Assembly (NCBI RefSeq): GCF_006740045.1
Contig: NZ_AP019749.1
Span: 3,057,001 to 3,121,000, forward strand
From: Comamonas terrigena NBRC 13299
GTDB lineage: Bacteria; Pseudomonadota; Gammaproteobacteria; Burkholderiales; Burkholderiaceae_C
Length of the DNA: 64,000 nt
Direction: 5' to 3'
This document shows positions 57,428 through 64,000 of this stretch, piece by piece; the stretch's first letter is position 1, and every line of letters starts with the position of its first letter. Under the pieces are notes generated by a model. It saw nothing but the letters and a program-made list of their open reading frames with translations. It made no database searches and was not told the DNA's origin. The position numbers and the translations under genes are program-made.

Positions 57428-58233
57428 CAGTAGTAGTTGCCCATCAGCGAGGCCATTTCAATCACCAGCAGCACAGCGAACATGCGCGCCAGGCCCGAGA
57501 GCTCCTGCCCCGGCTGGCCGGCGCGCTGCGCCGTCTGCTCGTACAGGCCCGAGGCCATGGGAATCAGGGCAATCGCCAGGCTGAAAAAGAAGGTCTTGAG
57601 CACAAACAAAACGGTGACCGGGGGTGTGAACACCTGGCCGAACAAGCGCGTGAAGATCGGCAGGCCGGCGGTGTTGAAACCGTAGACCGCCAGATAGGCG
57701 GTAACGGTGGCCACCGCACAGGACAGTGCCGCCAAGGTGAGGCTGGCATAGATGCTGGAGAGTACCCGCGGCAGCACTTCCTCCCGCAGCGGATCGCGCC
57801 CGGCGCGCTGCAGCGCCTGCAGATGCCCGTTCTCGCGCAGCAAGGCCAGTGCCGTGCCGTTGGGAATGGAGCAGCGCATGGCCACGAACAGCGCGGCAGT
57901 CAGCGGAATCAGCTCCAGCACCAGCACCCGGATCACCATTTCCAGCGCATAGCGCGACAGCCCGTAGCTGGCCGCCGTGACCACCACAATGCGCGTGATG
58001 ACCAGGCAGATCAGCGCCGCCAGCACCGTGAAGCCCAGCAGAATGGGCACCGTGTCGGCATACACCTGCCGCAGCAGCAACTGCCTGCCCGTACGGCCAT
58101 AGGAAGACGGCGAGAGCAGCAGCACCCCGCTGGCCGCACCCAGATAGAAAATGCGCCCCCAGGCCCGCACCGTGCGCAGTGCGGCCCGCCACGCGTTCAA
58201 ACCCAGTCGGCCTGTGCTCAGGTGATGCTGCAT
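57427..58233 (-). CDS. MlaE-like ABC transporter permease
   Basis: A 268-residue MlaE/YrbE-type permease. The start at 58233 fits the family N-terminus (MQHHLSTGRLGLNAWRAALR); an upstream extension is not protein-like. Landmarks are RQLLLRQVYADTVPILLGF, MVIRVLVLELIPLTAALFVA, LRENGHLQALQRAGRDPL and LKTFFFSLAIALIPMASG. It is the membrane channel for an MCE-type lipid transporter. The expected ATPase (MlaF-like) gene is not next to it: upstream lies only intergenic sequence and tRNA genes. The ATPase must be encoded elsewhere or shared. Confidence 0.92.
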   Translation of the reverse strand: MQHHLSTGRLGLNAWRAALRTVRAWGRIFYLGAASGVLLLSPSSYGRTGRQLLLRQVYADTVPILLGFTVLAALICLVITRIVVVTAASYGLSRYALEMVIRVLVLELIPLTAALFVAMRCSIPNGTALALLRENGHLQALQRAGRDPLREEVLPRVLSSIYASLTLAALSCAVATVTAYLAVYGFNTAGLPIFTRLFGQVFTPPVTVLFVLKTFFFSLAIALIPMASGLYEQTAQRAGQPGQELSGLARMFAVLLVIEMASLMGNYY

Positions 58234-58411
58234 GCGCCCATCATAGGCAAGTTGTGTGCAGGTACCAGCCAGACAGGATGCCGTCCCCCGGCGCTGGGGC
58301 ACAGGCAACGCCCTGCTCGCGATCGACACCGTCACAAAATCCTCAAGAAACGGCGCCGTGTGCCGAAATAAGAGGTAATTCGTGTTCGCGCCAAGTCTAG
58401 GCGGTGCACGC

Positions 58412-58443
58412 GGCCCCGGTGCTCATCCCATCGGGGCCTTTTT
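58412..58443 (+). terminator. Orphan Rho-independent terminator, possible small-RNA end
   Basis: GGCCCCG pairs with CGGGGCC over a 13-base loop and is followed directly by TTTTT. The nearest gene to the left reads the other way, so a plus-strand non-coding transcript is implied if this works as a terminator. Confidence 0.65.
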
Positions 58444-58743
58444 CTGTGCGCTGTGCCAGCGGAGCGCGTCCACACCGGCCTGCCCCGGCCTGGTCTAGCC
58501 CTGCAGCGGGCTCCTGGCGCGCACCGCTGACACACACAAGGCACCAAGCGGTAAAGCATTGGCGCGTTTCCATCTGGAGTGGCGGGAGGAAAAGCCGTTC
58601 AGTGCCCCGACGCCACCGAGCACCCGTGAAGCCTGCACACCCTTTCGGGGTATCCAATCGGCTCCAACAGGCAGGCGTTCCGCAGACCACCGCACGGAAA
58701 CGCCACCGCATGTGCAGCATGGCTTGCGAACGAGGGAGGCAAA

Positions 58744-58780
58744 AACAAAAAAGCCCCTTGACGAATCAAGAGGCTTTTTC
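58744..58780 (-). terminator. Terminator of the tRNA-His genes
   Basis: On the minus strand, AAGCCTCTTGA and TCAAGGGGCTT pair around a TTCG loop, with TTTTTTG after the stem. It lies right behind the distal tRNA-His. Confidence 0.9.
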
Positions 58781-58784
58781 TATT

Positions 58785-58860
58785 TGGGGTGGCTGATGGG
58801 GCTCGAACCCACGACAACAGGAATCACAATCCTGGACTCTACCAACTGAGCTACAGCCAC
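58785..58860 (-). tRNA. tRNA-His (GTG), distal copy
   Basis: A minus-strand cloverleaf starting GTGGCTGTAGCTCAG. The anticodon loop ATTGTGATT gives anticodon GTG. The T-arm is GTGGGTTCGAGCCCCAT. The discriminator C and an encoded CCA close it. An extra G at -1 (58861), required for histidine tRNA, is present. It appears identical to the copy 161 bases upstream. Confidence 0.97.
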
Positions 58861-58945
58861 CGGAAGAGGTTTGCCAAGAAGAGGCTTCTTGGGATTTTCT
58901 TTCCAGAGCGACCTGCAGACAGACCGCGCGGGAAAGAAGAAATTT

Positions 58946-59021
58946 TGGGGTGGCTGATGGGGCTCGAACCCACGACAACAGGAATCACAATCCTGGACTC
59001 TACCAACTGAGCTACAGCCAC
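58946..59021 (-). tRNA. tRNA-His (GTG), proximal copy
   Basis: Same sequence as the distal copy, with anticodon GTG, the -1 G at 59022 and an encoded CCA. It lies 68 bases downstream of the ppiD stop on the same strand. The 85-base spacer between copies is not itself repeated. Confidence 0.97.
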
Positions 59022-59089
59022 CGGAGGAGATTGCTATTGTATCGCGCTTTTCAGAACCCCCGGAGAGATTCTGAAATCTTTTCCATTTC

Positions 59090-60994
59090 TCAAGGGCGCG
59101 GCACCTTGATCTGCACCTTGAAGCGGTTCTTCAGCGTCTCGTAGTAGGCCGCACCTTCGGCGGAAGACCACAGCTGCACGTACTGCTGGGCAGCCTGGCG
59201 TTCGAACTCGGCATCGCGCTGCTCGGGCGCCAGCACCTTGTTGACCTTGACCACGGCATAGCCAGTCTTGCCCAGGGACACACCGGTCCAGGCGGCTGCA
59301 CCGTCCTTGACCGGGGCCACCAGGGCGGCATCCACCACTTCACGCGGCAGGCCCTTGGGGTCGTTGCGGGAGATCACCTGGGCGGCGGCCAGCCCCTGCG
59401 CCTTGGCGGCATCGGCCTTCCATTCGGCCAGCTTGTCTTCGCCGGCCTTCTTGGCCAGCTCGGCGGCCTTGTCGGCCACCCACAGGCGCTTGACGTCGGC
59501 TTCCACGGCGGTCAGGGGTTCGGTGTGCGCTGGTTCGTAGCGGGTGATGCGGCCGGCCACCATCTGGCTGGTGCCGAATTCCACAGCTTCGGTGTTGCGC
59601 TTGGAGTCCAGCGATTCGGGCGTGAACAGGGCTTCCAGGAAGCGGGCGCTGGCCAGAGGGCCTTCGGCGCCCTGCTTGGGTGTGCGCTGCACGCCGGTGG
59701 CCTTGACCACCTTCAGGCCCAGCTTGTCGGCCGTGGGCTGCAGGCTGTCGGCCTGTTCGTAGACCAGGTTGGAGAAGCTGTCCGCCACTTCCGCGTACTT
59801 GCGCTGGGCTTGTTGCTGCTGCAGCTCTTCCACGATCTTGGGACGCATCTGTTCGTAGCTGGGCACGGGCGGCTGCTTGGTGTCGGTCACCTGGATGATG
59901 TGGAAACCGAAATCGGTCGCCACCACATCGCTGATGCCACCCTTGGGCAGGCTGAATGCCACTTGTTCGAACGGAGCCACCATGGCGCCGCGGCCGAAGA
60001 AGCCCAGGTCACCACCGTTGGCGGCCGAACCGGGATCCTGCGATTCCTTCTTGGCCACTTCGGCAAAGGTCTCGGGCTTGGCACGCACTTCGGCCAGCAG
60101 GGCCTCGGCCTTGGCCTTGGCCTTGGCGCGCTCTTCGGCGCTGGCGGATTGCGGGGCGTTGATCAGGATGTGGCTGGCGCGGCGCTCTTCCTGGACTCCG
60201 GCCAGGCGTGGCGCGTTTTCCTTGTAGTAGGTGCGCAGATCGTCTTCGTTCAGCTGGATGCCTTGCTTGACCGTGTTCAGGTCCAGCACCACGTATTCGA
60301 TGTCGGCCTGCTCGGCCTTGCGGAACTGGGCCTGGTGGGCGTCGTAGTAGGCCTTGATCTCGTCGGCCGAAGGCTGCAGTGCGGCCTTGTACTGCTCTGC
60401 ATTGAACAGGGCGACCTGGATTTCGCGGCGCTGCAGCACGGCGTTCATCGCGGCGTCGGTGGTGGCAGGCGTGGTCAGGGAGGTTTCCTGCAGGCTGCCC
60501 AGCACCTGGTTCAGGGCCAGGTTGCGGCGCAGATTGGCTTCAAAGCCTTCGGGCGTCATGCCTTGCGAGGCCACCAGGGCACGGTAGCCGTCGGCGTCCA
60601 GCGTGCCGTCGGGCTTGCGCAGCGAGGCAATGGCGGGAATGCCCTGCAGGGTGCGCACCAGCTGGGCGTCGCTGGTGGTCAGGTGCATCTTCTGTGCGGC
60701 AGCGGTCAGCACGCGGTCGCGCACCATGCGCTCCAGCGTGGCGTACTTGGCTTCGGGCGAGTCGAGCAGCTTGGGGTCCAGGTTCGGCATCTCCGCACGC
60801 ATGCGGTCGCTTTCCACGCGGTGCGCGTTGTCCCAGTCGGACTGCTTGATGTCATTGCCGTCCACGCGGGCCACGGTCGGACTCGACTCCGTGAAATAGC
60901 TGCGATCGATACCGACAAAAATGAACGAGGGAATGATCAGCAGGAACAGCAAGATCATCACGATCTTGGAGTTCTTGCGGATGGATTCGAGCAT
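59090..60994 (-). CDS. ppiD: Periplasmic folding chaperone PpiD (SurA_N/parvulin)
   Basis: A 634-residue membrane-anchored foldase. The start at 60994 gives the canonical opening [19 protein letters not shown], with one membrane segment at about 12-29. A SurA-like N-terminal region follows ([16 protein letters not shown]). The parvulin domain is around 270-365: [58 protein letters not shown] and [11 protein letters not shown]. The C-terminal region resembles a second, inactive PPIase-like part. It helps newly translocated proteins at the Sec channel. tRNA-Val lies upstream and tRNA-His downstream on the same strand, a common Comamonadaceae order as I recall it. Confidence 0.95.
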   Translation of the reverse strand: MLESIRKNSKIVMILLFLLIIPSFIFVGIDRSYFTESSPTVARVDGNDIKQSDWDNAHRVESDRMRAEMPNLDPKLLDSPEAKYATLERMVRDRVLTAAAQKMHLTTSDAQLVRTLQGIPAIASLRKPDGTLDADGYRALVASQGMTPEGFEANLRRNLALNQVLGSLQETSLTTPATTDAAMNAVLQRREIQVALFNAEQYKAALQPSADEIKAYYDAHQAQFRKAEQADIEYVVLDLNTVKQGIQLNEDDLRTYYKENAPRLAGVQEERRASHILINAPQSASAEERAKAKAKAEALLAEVRAKPETFAEVAKKESQDPGSAANGGDLGFFGRGAMVAPFEQVAFSLPKGGISDVVATDFGFHIIQVTDTKQPPVPSYEQMRPKIVEELQQQQAQRKYAEVADSFSNLVYEQADSLQPTADKLGLKVVKATGVQRTPKQGAEGPLASARFLEALFTPESLDSKRNTEAVEFGTSQMVAGRITRYEPAHTEPLTAVEADVKRLWVADKAAELAKKAGEDKLAEWKADAAKAQGLAAAQVISRNDPKGLPREVVDAALVAPVKDGAAAWTGVSLGKTGYAVVKVNKVLAPEQRDAEFERQAAQQYVQLWSSAEGAAYYETLKNRFKVQIKVPRP

Positions 60995-61399
60995 AGTCAA
61001 ACTTTCTGAAGCTGCTGCAGATGCAAGAAAAAAGGCGAACCGCAGGGTCCGCCTTGGCCTGCCAACCGGTTCGGCATGAACCGGTGGCGAAAGGGAATCA
61101 CCGTCGCACGCAGTGCCCGCAGCCAGCAAGGCCGCAAGCAGGTGAGCTGGACTATTCTACTTGAGGGTTTTCGACTCCCCCAACAGCGGCGCATGGATGC
61201 CACCACGGGCGGACCTGCGGGCACCGCGCGGGAGCGCCTCCCGCAGCGCTGCGGCTTGGCAGCCGGCACCCTGCAGCCACACTGCGCAAGTGCAGTCCAA
61301 CACTGGGCCAACGCTGCCACGCACCGCAACGCCTGCAGTACCAAAGGTGCAGACAAAGAAAAAGGACTTGGATCACTCCAAGTCCTTCCAGGATTTTTG
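60995..61399. other. Region between tRNA-Val and ppiD
   Basis: It contains the tRNA-Val terminator near its right end and the ppiD leader. No further gene is seen. Confidence 0.6.
61354..61390 (-). terminator. Terminator of tRNA-Val
   Basis: On the minus strand, AAGGACTTGG pairs with CCAAGTCCTT around a 6-base loop, followed by TTTCTTTG. It lies just behind the tRNA 3' end. Confidence 0.88.
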
Positions 61400-61475
61400 T
61401 GGTGGGTCCTGACGGTCTCGAACCGCCGACCTACTCCGTGTAAAGGAGCCGCTCTACCAACTGAGCTAAGGACCC
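61400..61475 (-). tRNA. tRNA-Val (TAC)
   Basis: A minus-strand cloverleaf beginning GGGTCCTTAGCTCAG. The anticodon loop CTTTACACG gives TAC. The T-arm is GGCGGTTCGAGACCGTC. It ends with discriminator A and an encoded CCA. It lies 16 bases downstream of the hupB stop. Confidence 0.97.
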
Positions 61476-61491
61476 GACCGAAAACCTTGTA

Positions 61492-61764
61492 TCAGTTCAG
61501 CGCATCCTTCAGGGCCTTGCCCGGACGGAACTTAGGCACCTTGGCAGCCTTGATCTTGATGGTGTCGCCAGTGCGGGGGTTGCGGCCGGTACGTGCAGCG
61601 CGCTTGCCGACGGCAAAGGTGCCGAAGCCCACCAGAGAGACTGTGCCGCCCTTCTTCAGGGTCTTCTTGACCGCATCGATGGTCGATTCCAGAGCGCGTG
61701 CAGCAGCTGCCTTGGAAATGTCGGCGTTGTTAGCAATGTGCTCAATCAGTTCTGTCTTATTCAC
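61492..61764 (-). CDS. hupB: DNA-binding protein HU
   Basis: A 90-residue HU protein starting with GTG (61764) after GAGAGG. The sequence [40 protein letters not shown], and [20 protein letters not shown] covers the dimer core and the DNA-clasping beta arm with its RNP intercalating tip. It is a nucleoid protein that bends DNA without sequence preference. Full family length. tRNA-Val follows directly. Confidence 0.97.
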   Translation of the reverse strand: MNKTELIEHIANNADISKAAAARALESTIDAVKKTLKKGGTVSLVGFGTFAVGKRAARTGRNPRTGDTIKIKAAKVPKFRPGKALKDALN

Positions 61765-62413
61765 AAGATGCCTCTCGAGAAAGTGGGTTTAAACGTCGTG
61801 AAAGCGGGCCACTCGTGTGACGCATGCTTTGCTACACCAGCGCAGCACAGAGTAACCTGACTGGCAGTACCGCGTTGGGGCAGATTCTAGACGCAATTTT
61901 TCGCGCTTTTTCGCAAGTGCCTCGGTTTTTTGCGCAAAAGGGTGACGCGTGACTTTCCGCATTGACAAACCGGCAGACCCCGCGTGCAGCAAGGATTTGT
62001 ACAAACACAGCCCCTGCCGGTGGGGGTTGCAGCCGTTTTTTCGCCTGCAGCGCAGACGCCGCGCTGCACAAACCGCACCACATTGGAGCTTGCCGATGGC
62101 CCTGAAAGTCGCGGTTTGGTGCATGCCTGTGGGGCTTGGGGACGGGGTGCGCTGCGGGAGCGTGGCGCATCAGCGACGCTGCCACTGCCGTCTGTACAGA
62201 GCGCGGGTGCGGTACGCTGCACCGGCTGGCCGCTGCAGGGCGGCTGGGTGCGGCCGGGGCAAGCGGTGGCCGCATGTGGTGGATGCGTGCTGAGGCGGGG
62301 TGCAGCGACCGTGTGCACGCCCCGGGATTGCTATTGCATCAATAGCTGCCTGCACCCGCCTGGAGCGCCCGGGCGGTGCAGCGGCCTGTTTTCAGCGGCT
62401 CATTTGCAGCGGC
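61765..62413. other. Intergenic region between pgsA and hupB
   Basis: A 649-base region with the hupB promoter side. It carries an 8-bp perfect inverted repeat, TGCAGCGC ... GCGCTGCA (62046-62068), and several frames that look like chance. No gene is supported. Confidence 0.55.
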
Positions 62414-62980
62414 TTATCTGTCCACGCGGGCGCGGATCTCGGGAATGGCTTTTTGCAGGTAGTACACCATGGACCACACGGTCAGCACGGCGGCCAGCCA
62501 GATCAGCCAGTGCCCCCAGTAGCCGGTGTCCACGCCGGCGACCTTGCCGTCGTACAGCAAGAAGGGAATGGCCACCATCTGCACCATGGTCTTGACCTTG
62601 CCGATCATGTGCACGGCCACGCTCTTGCCTGCACCGATATGGGCCATCCATTCGCGCAGCGCGGAGATGGCGATTTCGCGGCCGATGATGATCAGCGCCA
62701 CAAACACATCGGCCCGCTGCAGGTGCACCAGCACCAGCAGCGAGGCGCAGACCAGGAATTTGTCTGCCACCGGGTCCAGAAAGGCGCCAAAGGACGACGT
62801 CTGGTTGAGCCGGCGGGCCAGAAAGCCATCCAGCCAGTCGGTGGCCGCAAAGACAATGAACATCACCGCCGCAATCAGGTTGCGCGTGGCGGGATCAAAA
62901 GGGGCGTAGAACACTCCGACGATCAGCGGGATCGCGACGATGCGCGTCCAGGTCATCACAGTGGGGATGGTGAAAAACAT
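62414..62980 (-). CDS. pgsA: CDP-diacylglycerol-glycerol-3-phosphate 3-phosphatidyltransferase
   Basis: A 188-residue integral membrane enzyme that makes phosphatidylglycerophosphate, the committed step to phosphatidylglycerol. The CDP-alcohol phosphotransferase motif D-x2-D-G-x2-A-R-x8-G-x3-D-x3-D is complete: TDWLDGFLARRLN, then GAFLDPVAD. Further landmarks are NIPTVMT-like FFTIPTVMTWTRIVAIPLI and GREIAISALREWMA. Hydrophobic segments are where expected. It follows uvrC on the same strand, the usual uvrC-pgsA order. Confidence 0.96.
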   Translation of the reverse strand: MFFTIPTVMTWTRIVAIPLIVGVFYAPFDPATRNLIAAVMFIVFAATDWLDGFLARRLNQTSSFGAFLDPVADKFLVCASLLVLVHLQRADVFVALIIIGREIAISALREWMAHIGAGKSVAVHMIGKVKTMVQMVAIPFLLYDGKVAGVDTGYWGHWLIWLAAVLTVWSMVYYLQKAIPEIRARVDR

Positions 62981-63156
62981 GGGGGCGATTGTGGCACGCC
63001 ACCGTGGCTTTCACCGGTAGCCCTTGCGCATGGGCCTGCAGCGTCCACTGCCGGGCCGCTGCAGGGCCGACTCGCGCGCCGAAACCACCACAAACGAAGC
63101 CTGGTACGGCGCGAACCGGTGTGAACCGATGTGTTTGCGGCCGCCGCCGCGCCGCT

Positions 63157-64000
63157 TCAGTGCAGGGCGCGGTAAATATCCTCGGCCAGTGCGGCGGAGA
63201 TGCCCTCCACCGTCATCAGGTCTTCCACGCTGGCATCGGTCACGCCGCGCACACCGCCAAAGCGCTGCAGCAGGCGCGCGCGCTTCTTGGGGCCCACGCC
63301 GGGAATCTCTTCCAGGCTGCTGCTGCCGGTGCGCACCTTGGCGCGGGCCGCGCGCATGCCGGTGATGGCAAAGCGGTGGGCCTCGTCACGGATCTGCGCC
63401 ACCAGCATCAGCGCGGCGGAGTCGTGGCCCAGGTAGACCTTGGGCCGGCCATCGGCAAACACCAGCTCCTCCAGGCCCACCTTGCGGCCCTCGCCCTTCT
63501 CCACCCCCACGATGCGCGCCAGATCCAGCCCCAGCTCGGTGAACACCTCGCGCGCCATGCTGACCTGGCCTTTGCCGCCGTCCACCAGCACCAGGTCCGG
63601 CAGGCGCGGTGCGCCGGCCGGCAGTTCGGCGCCGCCGGCTTCGGCCAGGGCCTGGGCCACCGGCTTGTAGCGGCGGGTCAGCACCTGGCGCATGGCGGCA
63701 TAGTCGTCGCCCGGTGTGATGCCGTTGATGTTGAAGCGCCGGTATTCGCTGCCCTGCATCTTGTGGTGGTGGAACACCACGCACGAGGCCTGGGTGCTCT
63801 CCCCGGCCGTGTGCGAGATGTCGAAGCATTCGATGAGCAGGTTTTCCAGCCCTTCCTGCGGCAGGTCCAGGGCTTCGGCCAGCGCACGGGTGCGGGCCTG
63901 TTGCGAGCCTTCTTCGGACAGCAGCCGCGCCAGCTGGATGGCCGCGTTCTGCTGCGCCATCTCCAGCCAGATGCGGCGCTGGCCGCGCGGCTGGTGCTGG
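63157..64000 (-). CDS. uvrC: Excinuclease ABC subunit C, C-terminal part (cut by window end)
   Basis: The last 280 or so codons of UvrC; the GIY-YIG nuclease domain lies beyond the right edge. The RNase-H-like 5' incision domain is visible: [49 protein letters not shown] (catalytic Asp residues) and [20 protein letters not shown]. The tandem helix-hairpin-helix tail is [20 protein letters not shown] with [19 protein letters not shown]. UvrC makes both incisions in nucleotide excision repair. The frame is open to the window end. Confidence 0.96.
   Translation of the reverse strand, partial: QHQPRGQRRIWLEMAQQNAAIQLARLLSEEGSQQARTRALAEALDLPQEGLENLLIECFDISHTAGESTQASCVVFHHHKMQGSEYRRFNINGITPGDDYAAMRQVLTRRYKPVAQALAEAGGAELPAGAPRLPDLVLVDGGKGQVSMAREVFTELGLDLARIVGVEKGEGRKVGLEELVFADGRPKVYLGHDSAALMLVAQIRDEAHRFAITGMRAARAKVRTGSSSLEEIPGVGPKKRARLLQRFGGVRGVTDASVEDLMTVEGISAALAEDIYRALH

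Larger units (their letters stand above)
58234..58784. other. Intergenic region with an orphan plus-strand terminator
   Basis: No coding gene is convincing. It holds a plus-strand terminator (58412-58443) with no plus-strand gene before it, and the minus-strand terminator of the tRNA-His genes. Confidence 0.6.

Noticed and set aside
58785..59021. Tandem tRNA-His as a phage or island attachment site
   Set aside because: No integrase or partial tRNA repeat lies nearby; a simple gene duplication explains the two copies.
62046..62068. TGCAGCGC inverted repeat upstream of hupB as a terminator
   Set aside because: No T-run on either strand and no gene ends there.

Overview
The window looks like chromosomal DNA of a GC-rich betaproteobacterium, most likely Burkholderiales and probably Comamonadaceae (Comamonas-like). 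The evidence is family content: a Bug-type (TctC) binding protein, a Gram-negative porin of the Burkholderiales type, an ESPR-type autotransporter leader, and a housekeeping block hupB / tRNA-Val / ppiD / tRNA-His with pgsA-uvrC. This is read from the sequence alone; no database was searched.

Layout. 1-3.4 kb: the end of a FecR-like anti-sigma regulator and its TonB-dependent siderophore receptor. 3.5-11.9 kb: a YbaA-like protein, then a catabolic island with hydantoinase/oxoprolinase subunits A and B (A is frameshifted), a Bug-type binding protein, a cupin, an AraC-family regulator and an amino-acid racemase. 12.2-13.7 kb: a decayed integron with two minus-strand cassettes, classical attC sites, and a degraded integrase remnant reading the opposite way. 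14.0-16.9 kb: a fasciclin protein, a DUF3455 lipoprotein, and a SigK-like ECF sigma with its RskA-like anti-sigma. Two matching promoter-like boxes stand before the first two genes. 17.2-22.7 kb: Tat-exported MsrB, a DipZ-like thiol transporter and MsrA, divergent from a two-component system.

22.9-39.7 kb: one giant autotransporter gene of about 5,590 codons. It is split in the present sequence by one extra base in a C7 tract. Its passenger is an array of about 86-residue beta-strand repeats organised in four super-blocks. 40.6-44 kb: a PpiC-type isomerase, a YbjN protein, a DUF1090 protein and an OmpA-like lipoprotein. 44-55 kb: transporters and regulators (two EamA exporters, LysR, Lrp, a YbjJ-like MFS with two perfect palindromic operators, TetR), a metallo-beta-lactamase-fold protein without the usual metal-binding histidines, an orphan flagellin-like protein, a flavodoxin-like protein, and a porin behind a near-perfect sigma-54 promoter. 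55.7-58.2 kb: an MlaE / MCE / lipoprotein transport operon with no ATPase beside it. 58.8-64 kb: two tandem tRNA-His genes, ppiD, tRNA-Val, hupB, pgsA and the 3' part of uvrC.

The most notable items are the integron remnant, the giant phase-broken autotransporter with possible chaperone neighbours, and the SigK/RskA/fasciclin unit with its shared promoter motif. Several frameshifts are single-base events, two or three of them in homopolymers. Real decay, phase variation and sequencing error cannot be separated from this sequence alone.
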